Origin: Terriglobia bacterium
GTDB taxonomy: Bacteria; Acidobacteriota; Terriglobia; Bryobacterales; Bryobacteraceae
Assembly: GCA_020073365.1 (NCBI GenBank)
Contig: JAIQFL010000070.1
Span: forward strand, 1-39,864
DNA length: 39,864 bases
Direction of reading: 5' to 3'
The translations under genes and the position numbers were made by a program. Below are positions 22,779 to 30,974 of the stretch, one piece after another. Below the pieces are notes generated by a model. That model was not told the DNA's origin and did not search any database. It worked only from the letters and a program-made list of their open reading frames with translations. Within the stretch, counting starts at the first letter, position 1, and every line of letters starts with the position of its first letter.

Positions 22779-24716
22779 CTACTGCACTGCCCGCAACCAA
22801 TCCTGCAATATGCTCGCCTCCAGCGCCGTCGGCTGGCTCTCCATCTGGAAGCTGAAAGTACGCTTGAGGTTTTTCCCTAGCTCGACATCCACATCCTGGG
22901 TTGCGCCATTCCGGGCGATGCGAATCCTGATCTTCTCGCCCGGCTTCTTCGGCGCTACGCTGGGCAGGGCGGGTGCCGGCGCCGGCCCTCTCCCGCCGCC
23001 GCGCGCACCCGCCGGCTGGGGCAGCGCCAGCAGGTCGTTGATCGCTTTGGGTGTGGCTTTCACGCCCTCCACCTCAAGAATCTGGTCCTCCGCCATCAAG
23101 CCGGCGCTCGCTGCGGGCGAACCCGGCGTAACGCTCGTGATCACCAGCGTCACCTCTGGTCCCACGCCTCTGCCGCCCCGCACGGGGCCTGAAGCAGGCA
23201 TCAGGTTTGGCGGCACTTCCTGGCTGTGCGTGTTGACGCCCAGGTACGCGCCCTCGGCGTCCTGAGCCGTCACGTCCAGGTGCAGCCCGGCATACGCAAA
23301 GTACTTGGCGTAGTCCACATCCTTGGTGGTGGACGCGTAGTCCAGAACATCCGACACGTCGCCGTCCGCCGCGCTCTCGCATTCCTGGCGAAACTCGGCG
23401 TCGGTGAAACCGCGATGCTTCTGCAGGTAATACTTCCGGTACAACCCTCGCATCACGTCGTCCAGCGACTTCCGGTTCCTGCTTCCGTCGCGAATCTTGA
23501 GGTCCAACATGGCTCCCAGCATGGCGCCGTTGTTGTAGTAGGAGATCGACGTATTGCGGTCGCCGCCCACCCCCGAACCGGAGTTCCACGTATTCCAGCT
23601 CGCTTCCGTGGCCGACTGGTAGTGGCGCCCCGGGGCGTTCTCGAACGAGCCAATGGAGTTCTTCATCTTGTCGAGATACTGGTCGCGCGTCATGAGCCCG
23701 GCGCGCACCAGCACCAGGTCCTGGTAGTACACCGACAGGCCTTCCGACACCCACAGCATGCTGGTCAGGTTTTCCATGTCGTAGTTGAAAGGCCCCAGAG
23801 CGATCGGCCGGATGCGCTTCACATTGAAATTGTGGAAGTACTCGTGACACACATAGCTCAACCAGCCGAGATACCCGCCCGGCGTAGTCAGGCTGTTGCC
23901 GTTGAATTGAATCGACGCCGAGTTCAGGTGCTCGATCCCGCCGTTGCCCCGGCCCATCATGAGAAACGTGTAGTGTTGGTACGGGACATCGCCGATAAGC
24001 TGGGTGGCGGCCGTCACCATTTTCCGCAGGTCCGCCAGCATCTTCGGCCGGTCCACCGTCTCCGGCACGTTCTCGATCGCCACATAGTGGGGCACTCCCT
24101 TGACCTCGAACTGCAGATACTCCTGGTTGCCCATCAGGATCGGCGAGTCGTACAGCACGTCGAAATCCGTCGCCAGGAAAGTGTTCGGTTTGCCCTTCAC
24201 CGGCTCGAGCCCGGTCGCGATCTGTTTCCAATCGGGCGGCAGTTGAATTGCGACCGTTACCGGGTGGTGGATCATCCCTGGCAGGTGCACAAAGGTTCCC
24301 GATGGCGAAAGGTAGGCCCGGTCTTCGCCCAGGTAGTTATTGGCTGCGAAAGAAGTGGCTCCGAAGACGTCATAGTTCAGCACAATCGCAGGGGCGTTTC
24401 CGGCCGCCACCCTCCAGGTGTCCCGGGTGACCCTCTCCCACGGCAAAGCATGCCCCACACCGTCTGCCGCGCGGAAATTCAAGACGTTGCGGGAATAGTC
24501 GCCAATCCCGTAATAGCCGGGCGACCAGACGGGCATTTTGAAATCCCGGAGCTCACCTTTGAGGCCCTCGCAACGAAACACGATGTGAAAAGTGTGGTTG
24601 CCCGGTTGCGGCATGGACACCGTAAACGCCAGGGTTCCTTGCGCGGCCTGCCCGAACGCCCATGGGCTGCTGGCCAGGAGCGCCGCCAGAAGGATGAAGG
24701 TTCGACGTGGTATCAC
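22779..24716 (-). CDS. Secreted M61 family peptidase (glycyl aminopeptidase type) with PDZ domain
   Basis: A 645-residue zinc peptidase with a signal peptide (TFILLAALLASSPWAFGQ). The N-terminal domain to about residue 190 is the M61 beta-sandwich (MPVWSPGYYGIGDYSRNV). The catalytic domain has GGIEHLNS near residue 265, the zinc site HEYFH at 291-295 followed by NFNVKRIRP, and WVSEGLSVYY with the third ligand. A PDZ domain follows at about 490-620 (ITSVTPGSPAASAGLMAEDQ ... RIRIARNG) and contains a Gly/Ala/Pro-rich insertion (PAGARGGGRGPAPAPALP). M61 enzymes release N-terminal Gly or Ala from peptides in the periplasm. GTG start; no clear ribosome-binding site. Confidence 0.92.
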   Translation of the reverse strand: MIPRRTFILLAALLASSPWAFGQAAQGTLAFTVSMPQPGNHTFHIVFRCEGLKGELRDFKMPVWSPGYYGIGDYSRNVLNFRAADGVGHALPWERVTRDTWRVAAGNAPAIVLNYDVFGATSFAANNYLGEDRAYLSPSGTFVHLPGMIHHPVTVAIQLPPDWKQIATGLEPVKGKPNTFLATDFDVLYDSPILMGNQEYLQFEVKGVPHYVAIENVPETVDRPKMLADLRKMVTAATQLIGDVPYQHYTFLMMGRGNGGIEHLNSASIQFNGNSLTTPGGYLGWLSYVCHEYFHNFNVKRIRPIALGPFNYDMENLTSMLWVSEGLSVYYQDLVLVRAGLMTRDQYLDKMKNSIGSFENAPGRHYQSATEASWNTWNSGSGVGGDRNTSISYYNNGAMLGAMLDLKIRDGSRNRKSLDDVMRGLYRKYYLQKHRGFTDAEFRQECESAADGDVSDVLDYASTTKDVDYAKYFAYAGLHLDVTAQDAEGAYLGVNTHSQEVPPNLMPASGPVRGGRGVGPEVTLVITSVTPGSPAASAGLMAEDQILEVEGVKATPKAINDLLALPQPAGARGGGRGPAPAPALPSVAPKKPGEKIRIRIARNGATQDVDVELGKNLKRTFSFQMESQPTALEASILQDWLRAVQ

Positions 24717-24822
24717 GATTCGCCGAGTCTAGGCCATTTCCCAAAACCCTGTCAAGCGTATGCTTAACCGTTTAAACATTAGCCTTCACTGGTCTGCTGC
24801 CATGGCGTGGGCGGGCCCGGCC

Positions 24823-24854
24823 GACGGACGACGGAAAACGATCGTCTGTCCCAC
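24823..24854 (-). repeat. 32-bp dispersed dyad repeat, copy C
   Basis: On the minus strand it begins GTGGGACAGACGATCG exactly as in copies A and B; the remainder is TTTTCCGTCGTCCGTC. It lies in the promoter gap between the M61 gene and the divergent WG-repeat operon. Confidence 0.9.
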
Positions 24855-24934
24855 CGGCTTGGCGCACCGGCGACAATCGGGCGGTTCACCACAGTGGCTC
24901 GCCATATGCTCAGCCATACCGGAGGAGACCGGAT

Positions 24935-25936
24935 ATGCGATGGATCATATTGGTCGCGGTTGCGATTCTGGCCGCGGGGTGCGGCAGGCAGGAACGGGCC
25001 AAGCCAGGCGAACAACGGAGCGGCCTGTTTCTGATTCAGAAAGGTGGACGGTGGGGTTTCGTCGATCATAACGGGCAGATTCGGATCGCCCCTCAATTCG
25101 AGCAGGCCGGACCGTTTACCGATGGCCTGGCCGTGGTGGACGTCGGCGGGCGCGCGGGCTATGTCGATGACAAGGGGAAGTTCGTTATCAATCCCCAGTT
25201 TGACAGCGGAGCATCCTTTTCGGAAGGCTTAGCTGCGGTTCGCACCGGCAATCTGTGGGGGTTCATCGACAAGAGCGGCAAGATGGCGATCCCGTGCCAG
25301 TTCCAGTCCCCGGGAACCGCGCCTCTCGAATTCTCCGGTGGATTGGCGGCGGTGAATCGCGGCCCCGGGACGCCCGCAGGCTATATAGACGAGAACGGCA
25401 AGATGGCCATTGCGCCGCAATTTGACAATGCCCTGCCGTTTTCCGACGGCCTCGCCCTGGTGGAAATGGGTGGACGCTTCGGGTATATCGACAAGGCCGG
25501 GAAGTTCGCAATCAATCCCCAATTCGATGACGCCGCCAGCTTCTTCGAGGACCGCGCGGCGGTCCGCAACGGCGGGAAATGGGGATACATCGACCGTTCG
25601 GGCAAGATGGTGATCAACCCGCAGTTCGATGCGGCGCGGATGTACTCCGATGGGTTGGCCCTGGTAGCGGTCGGCGGGCGGATGGGGTTTGTCGACAAGG
25701 ATGGCAGACTGGCGGTGAACCCACAGTTCGATGGCGCCAACGATTTTGCCGACGGGCGCGCTCCCGTGCGCGTTGGCCCGCGGTGGGGCTATATCGACAA
25801 GAGCGGAAAACTGGTTATCAACCCGCAGTTCGACGATGCCCGGCCCTTCTCGCTGGACCTGGCCCCGGTCGAGGTTGGCTCGTCGTGGGGATATGTGAAC
25901 CGCGACGGAAAATTCATCTGGAATCCTACAGCCTAG
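24935..25936 (+). CDS. WG-repeat lipoprotein
   Basis: A 333-residue exported protein with a lipoprotein signal (ILVAVAILAAGC, lipid on the cysteine). The mature part consists of nine WG repeats of about 34 residues; the last eight begin as RAGYVDDKGKFVINPQF, LWGFIDKSGKMAIPCQF and so on, ending SWGYVNRDGKFIWNPTA. WG repeats form a beta-propeller-like or solenoid surface of unknown function, often in surface or periplasmic proteins. GGAGGAGA lies about ten bases before the ATG and sits between two CCGG half-sites. It is the first gene of a four-gene run that continues with a membrane peptide, an M50 protease and NDH-2. Confidence 0.93.
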   Translation: MRWIILVAVAILAAGCGRQERAKPGEQRSGLFLIQKGGRWGFVDHNGQIRIAPQFEQAGPFTDGLAVVDVGGRAGYVDDKGKFVINPQFDSGASFSEGLAAVRTGNLWGFIDKSGKMAIPCQFQSPGTAPLEFSGGLAAVNRGPGTPAGYIDENGKMAIAPQFDNALPFSDGLALVEMGGRFGYIDKAGKFAINPQFDDAASFFEDRAAVRNGGKWGYIDRSGKMVINPQFDAARMYSDGLALVAVGGRMGFVDKDGRLAVNPQFDGANDFADGRAPVRVGPRWGYIDKSGKLVINPQFDDARPFSLDLAPVEVGSSWGYVNRDGKFIWNPTA

Positions 25937-25945
25937 AGGTACGAA

Positions 25946-26104
25946 ATGACCCTTAGAAAACTAAGACTGACGTGGAAATACCGAAAGTTTATGTGGAAGT
26001 ATCGAAGACTGCTGCGGCACCGCCGGGAAATCGCCGGTGTGATGCTGGGGTCGGCAGCCCTCGCGGCAGGAATCTTCCTCACGCGTCAACGCATCGAATC
26101 CTGA
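25946..26104 (+). CDS. Small basic single-pass membrane protein (52 aa), unannotated type
   Basis: Starts ATG at 25946, nine bases after the WG gene, with AGAGG about seven bases upstream, and stops at 26102-26104, directly against the next start codon. The sequence is MTLRKLRLTWKYRKFMWKYR, RLLRHRREIAGVMLGSAALA, AGIFLTRQRIES. The first 29 residues are strongly basic and contain a repeated WKYR motif; residues 29-46 (IAGVMLGSAALAAGIFL) are a short transmembrane helix; the tail is short. The position, ribosome-binding site and gene packing support a real gene. I do not know the family. Its place directly before a site-2 protease makes it a possible substrate, regulator or chaperone of that protease; this is inference. 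Confidence 0.75.
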   Translation: MTLRKLRLTWKYRKFMWKYRRLLRHRREIAGVMLGSAALAAGIFLTRQRIES

Positions 26105-27241
26105 GTGCCGAACGGACCGCCGCACGAAGATAAGCCCAAGCAGAGCTTCATCTCTGGCAGTGTGGGCATCGCAACCATATTCGGCGTTCCCATCCGGCTG
26201 CATTTCACTTTCATCCTGCTGCTGGTGTTCCTGCTCTTCATTGGGGTGGGCGGACAGCAGTCCGGCGCCACCACCGCGCTCTACATCCTGGCGCTGTTCG
26301 CCTCGGTACTGCTGCACGAGTTGGGTCATACCTTGGTAGCTAAGCGTTATGGGATCCGCACGACGGAAATCGTGATGTTCCCTATCGGCGGCGTATCCCG
26401 GCCGGAGCGCCAGCCCAAGGCGCGGGAAGAACTGTGGATTGCCCTCGCCGGGCCTACCGTCAACCTGCTGATTGCCGTCGCCCTGCTGGCGTGGGTAGCA
26501 AGCCGGCAGGGGTTTGTGGCACTGGAGCAATTGCGCCAGCCCACCGACGCGAATCTGGCGGAACGGATTGCCCTGGGCAACCTGATGCTGTGGCTGTTCA
26601 ATCTGCTGCCGGCCTATCCCATGGATGGCGGGCGAATCCTGCGCTCGTTCCTGGCGCTCCATCGGCCCGAAGAGGAGGCCACGCGCATCGCCGCCGGCGC
26701 CGGCCAGGCACTGGCGGTCTTCATGGGGCTTGCCGGGCTCTTGTGGGGCAACTACATACTGGTTTTCGTGGCACTCTTTGTCTACCTGGGGGCGTCTCAG
26801 GAGGGCGCCGCGGCGCGCGGCCGGATTCTCACGTCGGGCTTTCCGGTACACGCTGCCATGATCACGGATTTCCGTACCTTGCAGCACGGCGAGACCATCC
26901 GCGATGCCGGCAACCTGTTGCTGGCCACCTCGCAGCACGATTTCCCGGTGATGCACGGCGATGCGGTCATCGGCCTCCTGACGCGTGCGGCGCTGGTACG
27001 CGCAATGCTTACGGATGGACCGGATGCGTACGTCTCCGGAGCCATGGCTCGGGAGTTCCCCCGGGTCTCTCCCGATATCCCTCTCACCGATGCGTTGCCT
27101 CTACTCGCGGGACCCGGCGCATGCGCCCTGGTGATGGACGAGGACGGCTATCTCAAGGGAATGCTGACCTCGGAAAACCTCTCGGAATTCATCCTCCTCC
27201 GCCAGGCCACCATGGCGCAGTCCAAGCTTCACCCACAATGA
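26105..27241 (+). CDS. Site-2 protease (M50 family) with two CBS domains
   Basis: A 378-residue intramembrane zinc protease. The zinc motif is LLHELGHTLVAKRYGI (His71, Glu72, His75) and the second motif NLLPAYPMDGGRILR has Asp174 as the third ligand, both inside predicted membrane helices, as in S2P proteins of the CBS-containing archaeal/bacterial group. The C-terminal 130 residues from about FPVHAAMITDFRTL hold a pair of CBS domains (QHDFPVMHGDAVIGLLTR; ACALVMDEDGYLKGMLTSEN), usually adenosine-nucleotide sensors. Such enzymes cleave membrane-bound regulators in response to signals. GTG start adjoins the previous stop without a gap; the stop overlaps the NDH-2 start (ATGA). The CBS pair suggests control by cellular energy charge. 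Confidence 0.93.
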   Translation: MPNGPPHEDKPKQSFISGSVGIATIFGVPIRLHFTFILLLVFLLFIGVGGQQSGATTALYILALFASVLLHELGHTLVAKRYGIRTTEIVMFPIGGVSRPERQPKAREELWIALAGPTVNLLIAVALLAWVASRQGFVALEQLRQPTDANLAERIALGNLMLWLFNLLPAYPMDGGRILRSFLALHRPEEEATRIAAGAGQALAVFMGLAGLLWGNYILVFVALFVYLGASQEGAAARGRILTSGFPVHAAMITDFRTLQHGETIRDAGNLLLATSQHDFPVMHGDAVIGLLTRAALVRAMLTDGPDAYVSGAMAREFPRVSPDIPLTDALPLLAGPGACALVMDEDGYLKGMLTSENLSEFILLRQATMAQSKLHPQ

Positions 27242-28509
27242 GCGCAGCCCATCGAGTGGTCATCATCGGCGGTGGATTCGGCGGCCTGTACGCGGCGAAA
27301 TCGCTGGGCCGGTCCCCGGTCTCGGTGACGCTCATCGACCGCCGCAACTTCCACCTCTTTCAGCCGCTGCTTTACCAGGTGGCCACCGGCGCGCTTTCGC
27401 CCGGGGAAATCGCATCGCCCTTGCGATACGTCCTGCGGAAGCACCGCAATACCCAAGTGCTGCTCGGGGAAGTCGTCGACCTGGATGTGGAGAAGCGCCG
27501 CGTGATCCTGCGCGATGGCGAAGCGCCGTATGACGACCTGATCGTCGCAACCGGCGCCACCCATCACTATTTCGGAAACGAGCAGTGGGCGCCGATCGCT
27601 CCCGGGCTTAAGACCATCGAGGACGCCACCGCGATCCGCCGGCGCGTGCTGTCGGCCTTTGAACAGGCCGAGCGGGAAACCGACCCGCAGAAGCGGCGGG
27701 CGTACCTGAGTTTCGTCATCGCGGGCGGCGGGCCGACGGGCGTGGAACTGGCCGGCGCTTTGGGGGAAATCGCGCGCGACACGCTGCGCCACGACTTCCG
27801 CCACATCAATCCGGCGGAGGCCCAGATCATCCTGGTGGAAGGCGAGAATCGCATGCTGCCGCTGTTTCCACCGGATCTCTCGGCGAAAGCCGAGAAGCAA
27901 CTGGTCGGCCTGGGGGTGCTGCCGCGCACGGGGGCCAGAGTCACGAACGTAGACGAAGACGGCGTGACCGTGAAGATAGGCGATAAGGAAGACCGCATCT
28001 TGGCTCGCACGGTCCTGTGGGCGGCGGGCGTGAGAGCCTCCAGCCTGGGTAAGGTCTTGGCGGAACGCGCGGCCGCCCCGCTCGACAAAGCCGGACGCGT
28101 CCTGGTCGAGCCCGACCTGAGCGTGCCCGGGCATCCCGAAATCCACGTGATCGGCGATCTGGCGAACTTTGTCCACCAGGGAGGCAAGCCGCTTCCCGGC
28201 GTGGCTCCGGTCGCGATGCAGGAGGGCCGCTATGTGGCCCGGCTGATCGGAAAGAAACTGCGCGGCAAGCCAGTGGCCCCGTTCCACTATTTCAACAAGG
28301 GCAATCTGGCGACGATCGGGCGCAACCGGGCGGTAGCGGAATTCGGGAGGCTCCACCTGTGGGGTTTCGTGGCGTGGTTCCTCTGGGTGTTTGTGCATCT
28401 GATGTACCTGGTGGAGTTCGAGAACCGCCTGCTGGTGCTGGTGGAATGGGTCTACAACTACATCACGCGCAACCGGGGCGCGCGACTGATCACCTATGGA
28501 CAGCCATAG
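27238..28509 (+). CDS. ndh: Type II NADH:quinone oxidoreductase (NDH-2)
   Basis: A 423-residue flavoprotein that oxidises NADH and passes electrons to quinone without pumping protons. VVIIGGGFGGLYAAKSLGRS is the FAD-binding Rossmann motif, VIAGGGPTGVELAGALGEIA the NAD(P)H-binding motif, LARTVLWAAGVRAS and IHVIGDLANF the second flavin-contact region, and GVAPVAMQEGRYVA the quinone-side helix. The C-terminal 60 residues (WGFVAWFLWVFVHLMYLVEF) are hydrophobic and should anchor the enzyme to the inner membrane, as in the bacterial NDH-2 group. The start ATG overlaps the stop of the M50 gene by four bases, so translation is coupled. It is the last gene of the operon. An upstream extension in the same frame is a shadow. 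Confidence 0.94.
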   Translation: MSAAHRVVIIGGGFGGLYAAKSLGRSPVSVTLIDRRNFHLFQPLLYQVATGALSPGEIASPLRYVLRKHRNTQVLLGEVVDLDVEKRRVILRDGEAPYDDLIVATGATHHYFGNEQWAPIAPGLKTIEDATAIRRRVLSAFEQAERETDPQKRRAYLSFVIAGGGPTGVELAGALGEIARDTLRHDFRHINPAEAQIILVEGENRMLPLFPPDLSAKAEKQLVGLGVLPRTGARVTNVDEDGVTVKIGDKEDRILARTVLWAAGVRASSLGKVLAERAAAPLDKAGRVLVEPDLSVPGHPEIHVIGDLANFVHQGGKPLPGVAPVAMQEGRYVARLIGKKLRGKPVAPFHYFNKGNLATIGRNRAVAEFGRLHLWGFVAWFLWVFVHLMYLVEFENRLLVLVEWVYNYITRNRGARLITYGQP

Positions 28510-28518
28510 AGCCAGGCT

Positions 28519-28611
28519 TTAGCCCAATACTGTTCGCTGGCGCAGCCACCGCGACGGGACTGTCGTCCATGGAGCCAACAGGACATTCACGTCAAGGAGG
28601 GCGATACTCAT
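28519..28611 (-). pseudogene. Truncated VapC-type PIN toxin
   Basis: The ATG at 28609-28611 overlaps the antitoxin stop (ATGA). It reads MSIALLDVNVLLA, the first strand of a PIN domain with the catalytic aspartate, and then switches to PWTTVPSRWLRQRTVLG and a stop, which is not PIN-like. The other 100 or so residues, including the remaining acidic active-site residues, are missing. The break lies about 60 bp after the end of the NDH-2 gene. Confidence 0.8.
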
Positions 28612-28832
28612 ATCTCTTCTCGCAATTTGTTCACGGTCCGCAGATCGGGTTTCGAGGCGCCAGCCTTCGGCACAAAAAGCAAGACTCCATTGCGCACCTT
28701 TAGGGGTGCTCTGGCCGCGAGCGATTGCCGGGCAAGTTCCGAGATGAGTTGCCCGATCGTCAAGCCTTGTTCTCGAGCCAATTGCCTTGCGGTGGCAAGG
28801 AGGTCGTCGTCGAGGTCTAACGTCGTGCGCAT
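28608..28832 (-). CDS. VapB-type antitoxin (ribbon-helix-helix)
   Basis: A 74-residue protein starting MRTTLDLDDDLLATARQLAR, with GLTIGQLISELARQSL, the usual ribbon-helix-helix DNA-binding N-terminus of VapB-family antitoxins paired with PIN toxins; the C-terminal segment (VRNGVLLFVPKAGASKPDL) is the toxin-wrapping tail. The start at 28832 gives the normal family length. Its toxin partner survives only as a fragment, so this antitoxin is orphaned. Confidence 0.87.
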   Translation of the reverse strand: MRTTLDLDDDLLATARQLAREQGLTIGQLISELARQSLAARAPLKVRNGVLLFVPKAGASKPDLRTVNKLREEI

Positions 28833-28893
28833 ACGTCCAGCTTGGCACATCACACATCAGCATCAGTGATGGCCGAACGATTGTTGTCGTGGC

Positions 28894-28911
28894 GCAAGCA
28901 CTTTTGCTTGC
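28894..28911. repeat. Palindromic hairpin, 7-bp arms
   Basis: GCAAGCA at 28894-28900 and TGCTTGC at 28905-28911 around CTTT. It lies in the 191-bp gap between the antitoxin and the glycosyltransferase gene. Of the same general design (short GC-rich arms, 4-base loop) as those at 7429 and 12052. Confidence 0.55.
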
Positions 28912-29023
28912 CGGGCCCAGTGGGCACCCCCCACTTTTGGGGACGCTTGGCGGACCGTCGATTCTGCCTTCAGGCGTGCCACAGCGGCAGTGACTCTTAG
29001 AGCGAATTTCAAATCAGGCCGAG

Positions 29024-30907
29024 CTACTTCTTTTTACTCTGCGCCTGCTTCTCGAAGTTTGCCCGCATGTCCGCCATAACCCTCAGAATGTCCTCAGGAC
29101 GGCGGAACAGTCCCTGAAAGACCTGGCGCATCTCAAACGGAAACCCCAGGAAGAGCTTCCGCGCCTCGATGGGCGGCGGCCCTCCCGGGGCCCGGCAGGG
29201 GGGGATCGTCGCTGGAAGATGCACGGCGAACATGCTGCCGCCCGCCAGTGGTTCATGCGGGTACTCCATCAGCCAGATGCAGTTGTGGGCATCGAGAATC
29301 TCGTTGGCGGAAACCACAGCCCACAGGCCGGCGTCGGCATCCGAGGGCGCCTGGCAATCCCACAACCTCGACTGCGGCACGAAGGCCGTGGATTCGGAAA
29401 ATCCGTAGATGTCGATAGGGACGTCCTTGAGGCCATGCTCCCGGGCGAATCGCTCTACTTCCGGAAGGGCCTGGTTCCAGTCGAGATTCGAGTCGTTAAC
29501 CAGCCAGTATCCGGGATGGCCAGAGCCGAGCGGGTTGATATAGGGGAAGTAGTATGGATATGCGCGCACGACCGTGACCAGGCAACTGACGCCGAGCAGC
29601 ACCACCAGCGCGCCGGAGGCCCACGCTAATTTCGGAGCCGCCGTCCGGATCCGCCCCAGCAGCCGCGGAAGCGGCGCCAGCAGCAGAATCAGCAACACCA
29701 GGGGGATGGTGAAATGGCGGATGCTGACGTCGAAGTGGCCCACCACGCATATTCCCGCAAATACCACCAGCGACACCCAGAGCACGCGCCAGAGTGTGGC
29801 AAACTCTGCCGGGATGATCGGGAACCAGCCTAGCCGCTTCCCGATCAACGCCACCGCCAGCGCCGCCGCGAGCAGGCCAAGAAAGCCGGGAGGGGACTTC
29901 AGCACGAACAAGACGGGAAAGTAGAACCAGATCCCATGAGGATAAGCGTGACCGAGGATGAAGGTCGGCCGGTTCCCGGTAATCACCACCCAGGCCAATC
30001 CCCGCAGCAAGAGCCATGGCGGCATCAGCAGCCGTCCCAGAAGCGCGGCCAGGGGACCGTGACCGGCAAGGCCCGGAATGTCCATCGGCTGGTTCCAGGA
30101 GAGCAGGAAGTAGACCGCATACACCACCAGCGCTGCCCACCAGGTTGCCTTCCGCATGGCGCGCCAGCGCAGGCGGCGCCACAGGCGCGCGTCCGTTTTC
30201 GCGGCCGGTTGCCCGGCGGTGGGCCGCCAGCGGGAGCTCAGCACCACCGCGAAGAACACCAGGAACAGAATGGGGGCGGTGAACTTCGAGAGAATCGCGC
30301 CGGCCAGCGCCAGGGACATCAGGAGAGTGTTTTTCCGGTTAGGATCGTCCCACAGATCGGCCATCGCCCAAAGCGCCAGGAGGGAGAAGAAAGTGATGGG
30401 AATGTCGGTCAACACCAATGGACCGAAGACCAGAAACACGGGAGTGCCGGCATAGACTGCCAGGCAGAGCAGTCCGGCCCAGTCCCCGCCCAGCCGGCGC
30501 GCGATGGCGAACACCACCCAGCCCAGGGCGAGGGTGAGAAGCAGCATGGGGAGCCTGGCCCAGGCGAGCGTACTCTGCGGGGTGTTCCAATGCGAGAGAA
30601 CGTATTCGCCGAAGACCCACTCCCCCAGGTAAGCGGGAAAGAAGTCCTGGCTGGCGCTCCAGATAATACCGGAGTAGTCAGCGCGGGTTCCGCGTACCAC
30701 CAGCGGCAGTGCGGCCAGTACCTTGGCGAGGGGCGGATGCTCTTCGTTGTAGCGCAGATCGAGCTTTTGCAAGTAGCTTACGCCGGCGCCAATGTGAGCC
30801 ACCTCATCAATGGTGACGGACTCGCGAAGGGCGGCGCCCCCGGCCAGCAGGAACATCAACGCGAGTAGCAGAAGGGCCAGAATCGAAACACCGGAGCGAA
30901 TGGGCAT
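29024..30907 (-). CDS. Glycosyltransferase family 39-like (ArnT/PMT type) membrane protein
   Basis: A 627-residue integral membrane protein. The first periplasmic loop has SVTIDEVAHIGAG, the acidic motif at the position of the catalytic aspartate of GT-C glycosyltransferases, followed by YNEEHPPLAKVLAALPL; a dozen hydrophobic segments follow (for example LPMLLLTLALGWVVFAIARR, DIPITFFSLLALWAMADLW). These enzymes move a sugar from a polyprenyl-phosphate donor onto lipid or protein at the periplasmic side. The C-terminal soluble part from about residue 470 (YWLVNDSNLDWNQALPEVER) is common in acidobacterial members. I chose ATG at 30907 because AAGGAT lies six bases upstream; ATG at 30940 has none. 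Acceptor unknown. Confidence 0.85.
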   Translation of the reverse strand: MPIRSGVSILALLLLALMFLLAGGAALRESVTIDEVAHIGAGVSYLQKLDLRYNEEHPPLAKVLAALPLVVRGTRADYSGIIWSASQDFFPAYLGEWVFGEYVLSHWNTPQSTLAWARLPMLLLTLALGWVVFAIARRLGGDWAGLLCLAVYAGTPVFLVFGPLVLTDIPITFFSLLALWAMADLWDDPNRKNTLLMSLALAGAILSKFTAPILFLVFFAVVLSSRWRPTAGQPAAKTDARLWRRLRWRAMRKATWWAALVVYAVYFLLSWNQPMDIPGLAGHGPLAALLGRLLMPPWLLLRGLAWVVITGNRPTFILGHAYPHGIWFYFPVLFVLKSPPGFLGLLAAALAVALIGKRLGWFPIIPAEFATLWRVLWVSLVVFAGICVVGHFDVSIRHFTIPLVLLILLLAPLPRLLGRIRTAAPKLAWASGALVVLLGVSCLVTVVRAYPYYFPYINPLGSGHPGYWLVNDSNLDWNQALPEVERFAREHGLKDVPIDIYGFSESTAFVPQSRLWDCQAPSDADAGLWAVVSANEILDAHNCIWLMEYPHEPLAGGSMFAVHLPATIPPCRAPGGPPPIEARKLFLGFPFEMRQVFQGLFRRPEDILRVMADMRANFEKQAQSKKK

Positions 30908-30974
30908 CGGTATCCTTGGCTGTTTTTGGCTGTTACCCATTGTTGCAAAATAGAGTGACAGGCAATGCCGTCGG

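Noticed and set aside
23226-24767. A 513-codon open frame on the plus strand
   Set aside because: Antisense to the M61 peptidase gene, whose catalytic motifs fix the real frame on the other strand.
26434-27237. Possible 268-residue N-terminal extension of NDH-2
   Set aside because: It overlaps the M50 protease in another frame; the FAD-binding motif begins six residues after the ATG at 27238, as in the family.
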